A stretch of 64,000 nucleotides of DNA from Brumimicrobium ulvae (GTDB lineage: Bacteria; Bacteroidota; Bacteroidia; Flavobacteriales_D; Crocinitomicaceae): positions 1 through 64,000 of the forward strand of contig NZ_CANNGT010000002.1 in the NCBI RefSeq assembly GCF_947504225.1. Reading direction: 5' to 3'. Positions 55,420-64,000 of the stretch are shown in pieces (the stretch's first letter is position 1; each line of letters starts with the position of its first letter). The notes under the pieces are model-generated. The model was not told the DNA's origin. It saw nothing but the letters and a program-made list of their open reading frames with translations, and did no database searches. Position numbers and translations under genes: made by a program.

Positions 55420-56841
55420 CTAATTTCGTTTTAAAATCGTTGTTCGGGGTTTGTTCTCCATTTGCTCTACCCATTTCAGAAAGGCTTCAAAGAACAAATC
55501 ACCTTTTAAATGGTATCCATCAACTGTAAAGTGCACCAAATCACTTTTCATCAATTTATTCAACTGCCAAGTTTTAGAAGAACCTAATTCTCCCATTACT
55601 CCATAAAGGTCCCAAACTGGAATTTGATATTTCTTGGCTAACCTCATCATCACAGTACGTTCTCTATCAATATTCTTGTTTAAATACCTGCGTCTGTAAT
55701 AGGAGTCATTTGGCACAGTTAGCAATATTGCACAGTTAGGATTAGCCCTCAAAACCTTTTTCATTAAACCTTCTAAATTAGCTTCAAACTCCTCAGGCTT
55801 AAAACGATCATAAGGAACATTACCATCATTGGTCCCCACAGAAAAAACAAAAAAGTCTGGTGGAGATTGAGATAATTGTTCTGTAAAATTTTCATTGTCT
55901 CTATAGGTATATAACCCTGCACCATTTACTCCAATGGCAGTATATGCAATACCTGGCTCGTTATTTTTCAACTCAAAACCATAAATTTGAAGAGGTGCAT
56001 TACGCACAGAATCAGAAACTGTAGAGTCACCTATCTTTGTAAATCGAACATCGAAAGATGTAAAAGCTTTTTTAAAGTAGGTCTCTGTAATTCCGAGTCG
56101 TTCGTTAGTAAATTGTCGAATAACAGGGTTTTTCACCGAATCATAAGTGATTTTATATGGAAATTCACCTTTGTTGTGGTACACCCTGATGTGGTCTATT
56201 GGTGAGTTTTCATTCGCTCCTTTATAATTAAACGACAAATTAATCAATGAATCTGAAGAGGCTATTGCAACGCCCAACAATCCATATTCAATTGAATCTG
56301 GTCGATGAATTACAGAACGATATCCTTCCCATTCGTTGCTTGAGGTAAAACCATAGTTCCAAGGGTTATTCGTCCTGGCCATTTTAAAAGGAAAAACCCA
56401 CCCTCTTTCTCCTGGCAAACCTTCCCAGTATCGTTGTAGGTATTGTCGCATATCGTTAGAATAAATATCGGCCTGAAGATGCGAACCACCGATATGATAA
56501 AAGTTTAATTTTCCCTTTTTTGTTTTGACCATTTGTTGAAGTTTAAAAAACAAATGTTCAAACTGAGGACTCTCCTTGGTGTAGAATTGATAGTGATTTC
56601 GATCGAAGTGAATAAATGGATACTGACTTTGCACCGAAGTATCAATAATTCCGAATAAAGGCTCATTGAGGTAACCATTTAAAGAATCACTTGTTCTGCT
56701 TAAAAGTGTTTCCTGAATAGAATCGTGAACTTGAAGGGACAAAGTGTCCTTTATGCTTTCCGTTGTTGATTGCCCATAGAGATTGAACATCAAAATGAAC
56801 ATTAAAATTGTCGTGCTTACTTTACTCTTCATCTGAATCAT
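55420..56841 (-). CDS. secreted SGNH/GDSL hydrolase-fold protein (probable O-acetyltransferase partner), second in operon
   Basis: A 473-residue exported SGNH protein with a signal peptide (to about residue 25). The nucleophile block reads HIGGSHLQAD, where the usual GDS is GGS with the serine kept. FSVGTNDGN supplies block III, and the late DLVHFTVDGYHL supplies the Asp-x-x-His pair. A beta-rich insert lies between. It overlaps the upstream SGNH gene by 20 bases and abuts the MBOAT gene, so the three are co-translated. An ATG nine bases further in is an alternative start. It probably transfers or removes acetyl groups in the periplasm. Confidence 0.85.
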   Translation of the reverse strand: MIQMKSKVSTTILMFILMFNLYGQSTTESIKDTLSLQVHDSIQETLLSRTSDSLNGYLNEPLFGIIDTSVQSQYPFIHFDRNHYQFYTKESPQFEHLFFKLQQMVKTKKGKLNFYHIGGSHLQADIYSNDMRQYLQRYWEGLPGERGWVFPFKMARTNNPWNYGFTSSNEWEGYRSVIHRPDSIEYGLLGVAIASSDSLINLSFNYKGANENSPIDHIRVYHNKGEFPYKITYDSVKNPVIRQFTNERLGITETYFKKAFTSFDVRFTKIGDSTVSDSVRNAPLQIYGFELKNNEPGIAYTAIGVNGAGLYTYRDNENFTEQLSQSPPDFFVFSVGTNDGNVPYDRFKPEEFEANLEGLMKKVLRANPNCAILLTVPNDSYYRRRYLNKNIDRERTVMMRLAKKYQIPVWDLYGVMGELGSSKTWQLNKLMKSDLVHFTVDGYHLKGDLFFEAFLKWVEQMENKPRTTILKRN

Positions 56842-58285
56842 TGACTGTCGTTAGTTTATTGTAAGTGGTCATAAAGGCATCATAGAATTTCTGCGCAGCT
56901 ATGCTTGCTCCTTTTGGGGTGAAATGTATATGATCTTGACCTGCTAATCCTTTTTCTACCCAAGCAGCCATTGCATCTTCTCCACCCATGGCAGAATACA
57001 TATCAAAATATGCACCATCAATCTCTTTGGTTACCTTACGAAGCTGGTCTACAAACAATGGCAATAATGGATAAGTCCGAAATTCTTCTTCAATAAGTGT
57101 TGACATATCACTTGGGCCAATCACAATGATCATAGCGTTTGGTCTTAGTCGTTTGATGACATTCAGTTGACCTTTAAAATACCTACTGGCTCTTTCGACT
57201 GCTGCCGTATCTTTCAAGTATGGAACAGCGTTCCCTCCAAACTGCATAATGAACAATTCTACATTTTGTTCATCGTAAATTCTTTTTGCTAAACCTTGAT
57301 CAATTTTACCAAAAAAAGTTCCACTTGAACCACGCATTGCAATATTGTCTACTTGTAATCCTCCATTACCTTCTAAAGAATAGCCCAATATATTCGGACT
57401 TATTTTTGAAGAGTATTCAATCTTAATTTTACCTGGTGAATCTGGTAAAGCATAGTTGAACTTATGGTATTTCCCATCTGCTATTAAAGAATCTGTTTTG
57501 ACCAATTCTCCGTTTTTCCATACTCTAATTTCACAAGCTGTAAATGCATCACTATAATGTACAATGATATTTTTGTAGGTTTTAGCCCTACTATAACCAT
57601 AAGGTCCAGGCTCAACCTCCATCCAAGCACTAACTATCTCCAAACTATCCAGGTTGATTGAATCACTGTACTCAGGTGTGAAACGACCTACTGAGTTCAT
57701 AATCCCATATCTTTTCGTGGATAAGGACTGACCACCGAAATTGGTGAAACGCTGAAAGTTTTCTGAATAGGTTTGAGTGTAGGTTACGGTATTGTAAACA
57801 TTAACTGCAGGAATAAATCCTGGGCCATATCCACCAAATTGGGTTTGTAGCCTTTGTCTTAAAAAAGAAGTCACCCTATCTCCTTCTATCTGAGAATCAC
57901 CATAATGTAATATTCTTATTTTATTGGAACCGATAGCCTTTAGTTTATTGAAAAAAAGTCTAAACTTTTCTTTACCTCCTTCAGAAAAAGCCAGCAGATC
58001 TTCTGTCGTTACTTTATAGTTTTTAATCTTCCCTTTGGGTTCATCAATTGAGTCAGAAAGATCGATATCTTCTACTATTGAAGTGTCAATGTCTGCGAAA
58101 AGTGAATCTACATTAACTTCTTGACGCGTTTCTGTTTTGAGCAACTTGTGTTGTGACAAAAATCGAAATTCATATCCAAGGATATCCTTCTTCCCAGAAG
58201 GCACTGCATATGAAACGAGCCCCAAAATAAGGAGACAGCCTAAAATGAACAGTACAATATGAAACGGCTTATACGATTTTTGCAT
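56822..58285 (-). CDS. membrane-anchored SGNH/GDSL hydrolase-fold protein, first in operon
   Basis: A 487-residue protein with one N-terminal membrane helix (HIVLFILGCLLILGLVSYAV, residues 8-27) that anchors it facing the periplasm. The SGNH fold has the catalytic serine in HYGDSQIEGD, a glycine and asparagine in MQFGGNAV, and the Asp-His pair in GQDHIHFTPKG. The chosen ATG (58283-58285) lies six bases after a full -7 element, suggesting a leaderless message. A TTG three codons upstream lies inside that element. It resembles the first of the paired SGNH proteins in bacterial acetylation operons. Confidence 0.85.
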   Translation of the reverse strand: MQKSYKPFHIVLFILGCLLILGLVSYAVPSGKKDILGYEFRFLSQHKLLKTETRQEVNVDSLFADIDTSIVEDIDLSDSIDEPKGKIKNYKVTTEDLLAFSEGGKEKFRLFFNKLKAIGSNKIRILHYGDSQIEGDRVTSFLRQRLQTQFGGYGPGFIPAVNVYNTVTYTQTYSENFQRFTNFGGQSLSTKRYGIMNSVGRFTPEYSDSINLDSLEIVSAWMEVEPGPYGYSRAKTYKNIIVHYSDAFTACEIRVWKNGELVKTDSLIADGKYHKFNYALPDSPGKIKIEYSSKISPNILGYSLEGNGGLQVDNIAMRGSSGTFFGKIDQGLAKRIYDEQNVELFIMQFGGNAVPYLKDTAAVERASRYFKGQLNVIKRLRPNAMIIVIGPSDMSTLIEEEFRTYPLLPLFVDQLRKVTKEIDGAYFDMYSAMGGEDAMAAWVEKGLAGQDHIHFTPKGASIAAQKFYDAFMTTYNKLTTVNDSDEE

Positions 58286-58291
58286 ACTCCA

Positions 58292-58299
58292 CAAATTTA
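58292..58299 (-). promoter_or_regulatory. -7 promoter element of the SGNH-SGNH-MBOAT operon, probably leaderless
   Basis: TAAATTTG on the minus strand matches TAnnTTTG fully and ends six bases before the chosen start codon. Confidence 0.5.
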
Positions 58300-58546
58300 G
58301 TAAAGAAATACCTGTTTATTCTATCCATTCGTTTAGTTTTCAACAGTATTCTGTTGGGTTACATCATACCTCAAATACACTATAATTATTAATATTCAGC
58401 TGAATCTACAAAGATTAACCTTCCTTCCATTAAGACTCCCAAAAAATCGTTGCAATCTCGTGTAATCAATACAGTTTATCTATAAATAAAAAATAGACCC
58501 ATATATTTATTCAAAAATGAAACTAGGTCAAATACACCATTTTATG

Positions 58547-58554
58547 TATTTTTG
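58547..58554 (+). promoter_or_regulatory. -7 promoter element of the PKD protein gene, probably leaderless
   Basis: TATTTTTG matches TAnnTTTG fully and ends four bases before the ATG at 58559. Confidence 0.5.
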
Positions 58555-58558
58555 ATTT

Positions 58559-60724
58559 ATGAAAAGGCTACTAACCATATTGTTAATACTCATTCTTCCG
58601 CTTCAGCTTTTGGCTTCTCATATAGTTGGAGGTGAGATGTATTATGATTGTTTAGGAAATGACCAATATAAAATTACTGTAAAAGTTTATCGGGATTGTA
58701 ATAGTGACGGAGCTGCGTTTGATAATCAAATTCTCTTAGGCATTTTTAACAGGCTAAACAACGAAAGGGTGGATACCAAAGGTATAACTCAACCACAAAT
58801 TGATTTTGTACCGGTTACTTTTAGCAACCCATGTGTATCTGCACCAACAGACATTTGTGTTCAGGAGGCAATTTATACTAAAGTAATTACTCTTCCACCC
58901 TTACCTGAAGGATATATCTTAGCTTATGAAAGATGTTGTAGGGGAGCAGATATCTTAAACCTACTAAACCCTGGAGGCTTGGGTTTAACAATTACTACAA
59001 CAATACCTGGAACAAATAGTGGGGTGGTGTGCAATAGCAGTCCTCGTTTTGACAACTACCCTCCACTTTTACTTTGTAATAACGAAACCTTATATTTTGA
59101 TCATTCTGCAACAGATCCAGATGGAGATCAACTCGTATACGAATTCAACACACCGTTTAATGGTGGGTCTCCTGGCGACCCTATGCCGGTACCAACCAAC
59201 TTCCCACCCTATGACAACATTAATTGGGAGCTTGGCTTCGGCCCGAACCAACCTTTTGGAGCTTCAGGTCCTACGTCCATTGATCCAAATACGGGTGAAC
59301 TTATTGCCGACCCTAGTTTACTGGGAAAATTTGTAGTCGGCATAGTTGCTAAAGAATATAGAAATGGAGTACTTATTGGAAGTACAAGTCGTGACTTTTT
59401 ATTTACTGTTTTCGATTGTATTGTAAATGTTACCGCAGAAATTGTTCCCCAAGAAGACATGTACTCTTATAATAGCTTATGCGATGGACTCACAATAAAC
59501 TTCGAAAACAACAGTGTTGGTGGTAATACATTTTTTTGGGACTTTGGAGTTCCCTCTGACCCTGACGCTACTAGTGAATTTTATTATCCAACTTATACCT
59601 TCCCTAATGAAGGTACTTACACTGTTACCATGATTGTTAATCCAGGTACACCTTGTGCAGATACTTCAGTTGAAATCTTCAATGTGTATTCTAATTTGAA
59701 TGTGTTCTTTGATCCTCAAGACCCCCAATGTGTGACCAATAACTCCTTTAATTTCATGGGAGAAGGTGATTATCAAAGTGGTTCTACATTTAATTGGGTG
59801 TTTGGAGATAATGCAAACCAAAACAATGTAACAACAGAAGATGTTAATGGGGTTGTTTTTGATTCTCCGGGCTCTTATCCTGTCACCTATACAGTTCAAT
59901 GGAATGATTGTATAGATGAATACACCGACACAATAGAAGTGCATAATCCTCCTATAATTAACTTCGATTTAGAACCTGGTTTATTTTGTGCTCCAAAAAA
60001 AGTACAGTTTATTGATAGCAGCACGGCAGATGCGACAATGGTTCATTTATGGGATTTTGGTGATGGTAATACATCAAACGAACAAAATCCAACTCATGTT
60101 TATGAAACCCCTGGAGTCTACGACGTTACTTTATCCATATCAACTGATGTTGGCTGTATAGCTGCCTTATCAATGACCAAACCGGACTTAGTAGAGGTCT
60201 TTTCTTCTCCAGTTGCTGATTTTACTGTTACTCCTGCACATACCAACGTTTTTGAAACCGAGATTACTTTTACAGACCAAAGTATCGATAGCGATGAACA
60301 TTTTTATCAATTAACTCCAACAGTCGACACTACTGAACGCAATCTGACTTTCCATTATTTAGAAGGAGGGAATCATTATCCGTACCAAGTGGTTACCAAT
60401 GAACATGGGTGTAAAGATACCGCCACAAGAGTGATTTTTGTCGAGCCTTATACGACGCTTTATGTTCCAAATGCATTTACTCCAGATGGAAATAAATTCA
60501 ACGATATTTTCAAACCTGTTGTCATGGATGTTACAGAGTATGAATTCACTATTTACAATCGTTGGGGAGAAGTGATATTCAAAACAAACAATCCAAAAGA
60601 AGGATGGAATGGAAGGGTCCGTGGACAAGTGTCACCAGACGGTGTTTATCTTTGGAGAATCGAATATGTTAATCATCGGAGTATTGGAGAGATACACCAT
60701 GGAAACTTTAGCTTAATGCGCTAA
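58559..60724 (+). CDS. secreted PKD-domain protein with type B T9SS (gliding-motility type) sorting domain
   Basis: A 721-residue exported protein. After a signal peptide (to about residue 19) comes a domain with HIVGGEMYYDCLGN and CCRGADILNLL, the pattern of large Bacteroidota surface proteins. Three to four PKD domains follow (for example FFWDFGVPSDPD and HLWDFGDGNTSNEQNPTHVYETPGVYDVTLSI). The last 85 residues are the type B sorting domain (LYVPNAFTPDGNKFND, NRWGEVIFK, GWNGRVRGQVSPDGVYLWRIEY). It should be exported by the type IX system and displayed on the surface. Ligand or partner is unknown. Confidence 0.9.
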   Translation: MKRLLTILLILILPLQLLASHIVGGEMYYDCLGNDQYKITVKVYRDCNSDGAAFDNQILLGIFNRLNNERVDTKGITQPQIDFVPVTFSNPCVSAPTDICVQEAIYTKVITLPPLPEGYILAYERCCRGADILNLLNPGGLGLTITTTIPGTNSGVVCNSSPRFDNYPPLLLCNNETLYFDHSATDPDGDQLVYEFNTPFNGGSPGDPMPVPTNFPPYDNINWELGFGPNQPFGASGPTSIDPNTGELIADPSLLGKFVVGIVAKEYRNGVLIGSTSRDFLFTVFDCIVNVTAEIVPQEDMYSYNSLCDGLTINFENNSVGGNTFFWDFGVPSDPDATSEFYYPTYTFPNEGTYTVTMIVNPGTPCADTSVEIFNVYSNLNVFFDPQDPQCVTNNSFNFMGEGDYQSGSTFNWVFGDNANQNNVTTEDVNGVVFDSPGSYPVTYTVQWNDCIDEYTDTIEVHNPPIINFDLEPGLFCAPKKVQFIDSSTADATMVHLWDFGDGNTSNEQNPTHVYETPGVYDVTLSISTDVGCIAALSMTKPDLVEVFSSPVADFTVTPAHTNVFETEITFTDQSIDSDEHFYQLTPTVDTTERNLTFHYLEGGNHYPYQVVTNEHGCKDTATRVIFVEPYTTLYVPNAFTPDGNKFNDIFKPVVMDVTEYEFTIYNRWGEVIFKTNNPKEGWNGRVRGQVSPDGVYLWRIEYVNHRSIGEIHHGNFSLMR

Positions 60725-60754
60725 TGGAATGCAAATGCACACTGCATGTATTCA

Positions 60755-61876
60755 TTAATCAATAAATAACATTGCAGCAATGTGATCGGCTTGTAGTTTT
60801 CCTTTCTCTGTTAGAAATATCTTACCTTCAGATTTAAAGATTAAATCATCATTGATAAAGGCTGTTAATTGCTCATTAAAATATTTAGTCGGACAATGTT
60901 TAAAAGAAAGGTCTTCTAAGTCGACTCCCCATTTGGTTCTTAACCCAGTTAAAAGCAATTCGTTAAACCTGTCTTTTGGTGTTAGAATTTCCTCTTCGAA
61001 ATAACTGTTATTAGACAATACACCTTTGATATAAACAGGATTACTTGCAACATTCCATCTGCGGCTTTCTCTATCAAAAGAATGTGCAGAAGGACCTATT
61101 CCAATATAATCTACACCTTTCCAATAATTTGAATTGTGTTTTGAGTAATTCTCTTCTTTTGCAAAGTTTGAAATTTCATATTGTTGGTAGCCCGAAGCGT
61201 TTAATTTCTTTACCAAAATTTCAAATTGATCCGATTGATCATCCTCACCTACTTCAGGAAGTTCTCCTTTTTGAACCAATTGATACAAAGCCGTACGTTT
61301 CTCTATGGTTAAACAATAGGCCGAAATATGATCGGGGCCTAAAGCCACCAGTTGATCGATATTACTTTCCCAATCTGAAATCGTTCGGTTAGGCAAACCA
61401 TAAATTAAATCAACTGTTAAAGAAAAGCCGTGCGACTTTGCCATTTTTACGGCGTTTGTAGATTCTTCTGCTGTATGGGCACGATTCATCCAATCTAAAT
61501 CTTCTTGTAGAAAGGACTGTAGGCCTATGCTCAGTCTATTCACTCCGATTGCTTTCCAAGTCAACAATTGAGCATCGGTGATATCGTCTGGATTAGCCTC
61601 CAATGTAAACTCTATTTGAGGTGCTAATTTATAGTTCTTATCAACTGCATCAACAAGGGTTTTCAACTCTTCGATGGTCAATAAAGAAGGGGTTCCACCA
61701 CCAAAATATAAGGTCTCAATAGTTTGATTTTTTAGATACCCAATTCGGGTTTCTATTTCTCGTACCAACGCATCAATCATTTTACTGCGATATGCACTGA
61801 ATGTTGTACTAAAATGAAAATCACAATAGGAACACTTCTGTTTACAAAAAGGGATATGAATGTATATTCCTGCCAT
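60755..61876 (-). CDS. hemW: radical SAM protein HemW (heme chaperone, HemN-like)
   Basis: A 373-residue radical SAM protein. C11, C15 and C18 in CKQKCSYCDF form the [4Fe-4S] CX3CX2C site. FGGGTPSLL binds SAM, and GLQSFLQEDLDWMNRAH and DLIYGLPNRT follow. The length and CDF ending of the cluster motif fit HemW, which delivers heme, better than true coproporphyrinogen III dehydrogenase HemN (about 455 residues). The ATG directly follows a full -7 element with only four bases between, so the message is probably leaderless. Confidence 0.92.
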   Translation of the reverse strand: MAGIYIHIPFCKQKCSYCDFHFSTTFSAYRSKMIDALVREIETRIGYLKNQTIETLYFGGGTPSLLTIEELKTLVDAVDKNYKLAPQIEFTLEANPDDITDAQLLTWKAIGVNRLSIGLQSFLQEDLDWMNRAHTAEESTNAVKMAKSHGFSLTVDLIYGLPNRTISDWESNIDQLVALGPDHISAYCLTIEKRTALYQLVQKGELPEVGEDDQSDQFEILVKKLNASGYQQYEISNFAKEENYSKHNSNYWKGVDYIGIGPSAHSFDRESRRWNVASNPVYIKGVLSNNSYFEEEILTPKDRFNELLLTGLRTKWGVDLEDLSFKHCPTKYFNEQLTAFINDDLIFKSEGKIFLTEKGKLQADHIAAMLFID

Positions 61877-61880
61877 AGAT

Positions 61881-61888
61881 CAAAGTTA
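61881..61888 (-). promoter_or_regulatory. -7 promoter element of hemW, probably leaderless
   Basis: TAACTTTG on the minus strand matches TAnnTTTG fully and ends four bases before the hemW ATG. Confidence 0.5.
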
Positions 61889-61890
61889 CA

Positions 61891-61931
61891 AAACAAAAAA
61901 ATAGACTGCTCACTATTGAACAGTCTATTTT
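61891..61931 (-). terminator. terminator of the secreted serine protease
   Basis: AAAATAGACTG and CAGTCTATTTT form an 11-bp stem. On the minus strand it is followed by seven Ts, about 50 bases past the protease stop and just upstream of the hemW promoter. Confidence 0.85.
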
Positions 61932-61981
61932 GAAATTATAATTTAAAAAATTCGTTGTTTATCTAAAGTAAACACCTTTCA

Positions 61982-64000
61982 TTACTCAACAATGATTTTA
62001 CGTGTTACACTATTCTTTTCATTCGAAATTGTTAACATATAGAGGCCGGATGCAAGATCTGATTCATCAATTTTCAATTGATTGCCTTTCACTTGATATG
62101 CTCCAATTACTTGTCCTGTAAGACTAGTTAGTGTCACAGTTTTATCACCTTCGAAATCCATTGTAATATTGAAGATTCCTTTTGATGGATTAGGATAAAC
62201 ATTAATTTTGTTTTCTAATTCATTTACAGATAAAGATGCTGTTGTAATACAGAAGTTGTATGTTATTGACGATCCAAAGTTAGCATCAGCCTCTAACAAT
62301 TCCGCTAAGACCTGATTGTTCATTGTTTGTGTCAAGGTCATACTTCCTGAATAGTCACAAGAATTATAGGCCGCTCCTTCAACTCCATCACCATAAGCAT
62401 CCATTAGTATCAATTCATAGCAACCATTGGTGAAACACATTGTTTCTGACACTAAGTTGCTTGAATTGGAATTTGGCCCATAACCACTTCCACTGTAAAT
62501 CACATCATTATTGTCATTTCTAATTTCCCAAGAAACCTCAGCGGCGTAACAACCCAAGTAAAAGTCGAGTGCTACTTCCACACCTTGAGGTGCTGCATAA
62601 AAATTAATTGAACGAATGTTGTCTACAATATCCTGATCTGTCTGACCATTAACACTCAGCACCTCTACTTCTATGGCATTATTTCCACCGATTTGATTAA
62701 ATATAGGCAAGGTAATCGTTTCGGTTACATAAGATGCTATATTTCCTGTCCAATTTATATTTTGAGAAGTTCCGTTATAAGTGTATTTAATTGACATTGA
62801 AGTGATCGTTTGAACTCCTTTATTGAGGATATCAACACTTGGTGTAAATGACGACAAACACTCTTTCCCTTCTTGTCCTGAAATGGTTTGAACAGAAGCG
62901 TTATAATCTGTTGGTGAATTATAAGGGTCGTAACCTCCAATAGATACCGAACCTGAATTAGTTGGGTCTAACCAATATTTTAATTGACCACTGTTTGAAC
63001 TTCCAGAAGGCTCCCAAGAGTTATAAAGTCTACCGTAAAAATCTTGACCTGAAGATGAAGTTCCAACACATCCGGCATTTCCTCCCCAAAGTTGACCGAT
63101 AATCAACCCATCTTGGTTAAACAAAGGCGAACCTGAAGAACCTCCTTCAGTTGTAGTATTTCTATCCCATTCTACAGACCAAGAACTATTTGCTTCTGAA
63201 GAACCCATTGCTTGAACAGCAACTGCTGGATCATCATCAAAGGAAATCTTTTTTATATCTCCACTAGGGTGGTGAATACCAATTGTAGAACTTGGTGCGG
63301 CATTTCCGTTATTCCATCCCGCAAAGTAAGGATTGTGAGATTGAGGAATTGCTCCGCCTGTTAACCCTCCTGTTATTTCCACTAATGAAAAATCAGAAGG
63401 TTGTCTACTGGCACGTTGTACAGCACCTGAAAGAGATTCAAACGGAGGAGAACTTGGTGGATTGTTACAGTTATCCGATTGCCAGTTGAACCTAAAAATC
63501 CAATTGGTAACGTTACTTCCGCAATGATTAGCCGTCAACACATATGGTGTTCCATCAAATTGAGTATTATTAATGAGTGCCCCAGTACAAAAACCTGAAC
63601 TTCCTGAAACGAGCATAACTACACTGTTTCTTTGGTTCATGTAAGCTGCACCATCAGGACAATTCACATTCATATTACAACTTCCCGAAGAGCCTAAAGC
63701 TTTTTCTTGAAATTCTTCTGCAGTTCTATAACCGTGAGTTACTCTAGAAACCTCCACATGGCCAAGGTTATTTGTATTTTTAGCAGGTACAAAATACTCA
63801 ACAATTACGGTGTTTCCTGGAACTAACTCTGCTCCTAACTCGCCTTTATAGATATGGTTTTGAGTAAACTTTCCAAGAATAAAAGTTTGTTCTGGGTTAT
63901 AAACATACAACTCATTTCCTTCTGGTATTACAGTGTTTGAGAATGTTAAATTAATTGTTTTTGCGCGATCTGAAGAAACTTCCATCAACCATACCTGGTC
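61982..64000 (-). CDS. secreted trypsin-like serine protease (lysyl endopeptidase-like) with T9SS type A tail, 5' end outside window
   Basis: A partial exported protease of at least 673 residues. The open frame runs off the window end (first visible residues DQVWLMEV), so the signal peptide is not seen. Counting the apparent start at 63988 as residue 1, the triad is H155 in TANHCG, D199 in SDFSLVEI and S285 in GGSSGSPLF, as in lysyl endopeptidase-like S1 enzymes. A tail of beta domains and a type A sorting domain (INVYPNPSKGIF) follow. The cysteines (CTGA, HCG, CNN, CVG) suggest disulfides. Cleavage specificity is not certain. Confidence 0.9.
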   Translation of the reverse strand, partial: DQVWLMEVSSDRAKTINLTFSNTVIPEGNELYVYNPEQTFILGKFTQNHIYKGELGAELVPGNTVIVEYFVPAKNTNNLGHVEVSRVTHGYRTAEEFQEKALGSSGSCNMNVNCPDGAAYMNQRNSVVMLVSGSSGFCTGALINNTQFDGTPYVLTANHCGSNVTNWIFRFNWQSDNCNNPPSSPPFESLSGAVQRASRQPSDFSLVEITGGLTGGAIPQSHNPYFAGWNNGNAAPSSTIGIHHPSGDIKKISFDDDPAVAVQAMGSSEANSSWSVEWDRNTTTEGGSSGSPLFNQDGLIIGQLWGGNAGCVGTSSSGQDFYGRLYNSWEPSGSSNSGQLKYWLDPTNSGSVSIGGYDPYNSPTDYNASVQTISGQEGKECLSSFTPSVDILNKGVQTITSMSIKYTYNGTSQNINWTGNIASYVTETITLPIFNQIGGNNAIEVEVLSVNGQTDQDIVDNIRSINFYAAPQGVEVALDFYLGCYAAEVSWEIRNDNNDVIYSGSGYGPNSNSSNLVSETMCFTNGCYELILMDAYGDGVEGAAYNSCDYSGSMTLTQTMNNQVLAELLEADANFGSSITYNFCITTASLSVNELENKINVYPNPSKGIFNITMDFEGDKTVTLTSLTGQVIGAYQVKGNQLKIDESDLASGLYMLTISNEKNSVTRKIIVE

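Overview
The window is AT-rich chromosomal DNA from a member of the Bacteroidota, most likely of the order Flavobacteriales. The evidence is: secreted proteins with type IX secretion (T9SS) sorting domains of both type A (YPNP-type) and type B (gliding-motility type); a fused MurF-alanine racemase; many genes preceded by the Bacteroidota -7 promoter element TAnnTTTG; many lipoproteins with S-C lipoboxes; and weak Shine-Dalgarno signals. I cannot name the genus.

Layout. 1-2400: end of an unseen gene, short repeats, a crotonase and a luciferase-like oxidoreductase. 2700-9650: a tight cluster of envelope genes (flippase, dUTPase, sugar nucleotidyltransferase, TPR protein, DUF4292 lipoprotein, EnvC-like murein hydrolase activator), several overlapping by 1 to 20 bases. 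9760-15930: a 53-codon membrane protein, fumC, a secreted M43 metalloprotease and lysS. 16200-21700: a small lipoprotein, a one-protein two-component system (TPR, kinase, receiver, AraC) and a secreted repeat protein. 21990-28630: tdk, murF-alr, asnB, a lipoprotein and dusB. 28800-39350: ileS, a B12-dependent ribonucleotide reductase and mfd. 39350-40370: a four-helix-bundle gene between imperfect repeats, then a thioredoxin. 40500-43070: a T9SS protein and three tandem short SSB genes. 43180-50360: lycopene cyclase, rhodanese, an epimerase, a sodium/solute symporter, a lipoprotein, bcp and recA. 50480-52830: an HpaII-like restriction-modification pair. 52940-64000: a Rossmann protein, an SGNH-SGNH-MBOAT O-acetylation operon, a large PKD/type B T9SS protein, hemW and a secreted serine protease cut by the window end.

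Most genes are housekeeping. Accessory content is concentrated in the four-helix-bundle element, the triple SSB cluster and the restriction-modification pair. The most unusual structure is at 39346-40017. A four-helix-bundle gene (family of the 23S rRNA intervening-sequence protein) lies between flanks that are direct repeats of each other and are also complementary in two nested blocks. Its message could therefore fold into a long stem with the gene in the loop, the plan of rRNA intervening sequences, but here outside rRNA. Further points are a possible 27-codon leader peptide ahead of the SSB genes, several probable leaderless genes, and repeats that supply the stop codons of neighbouring genes.
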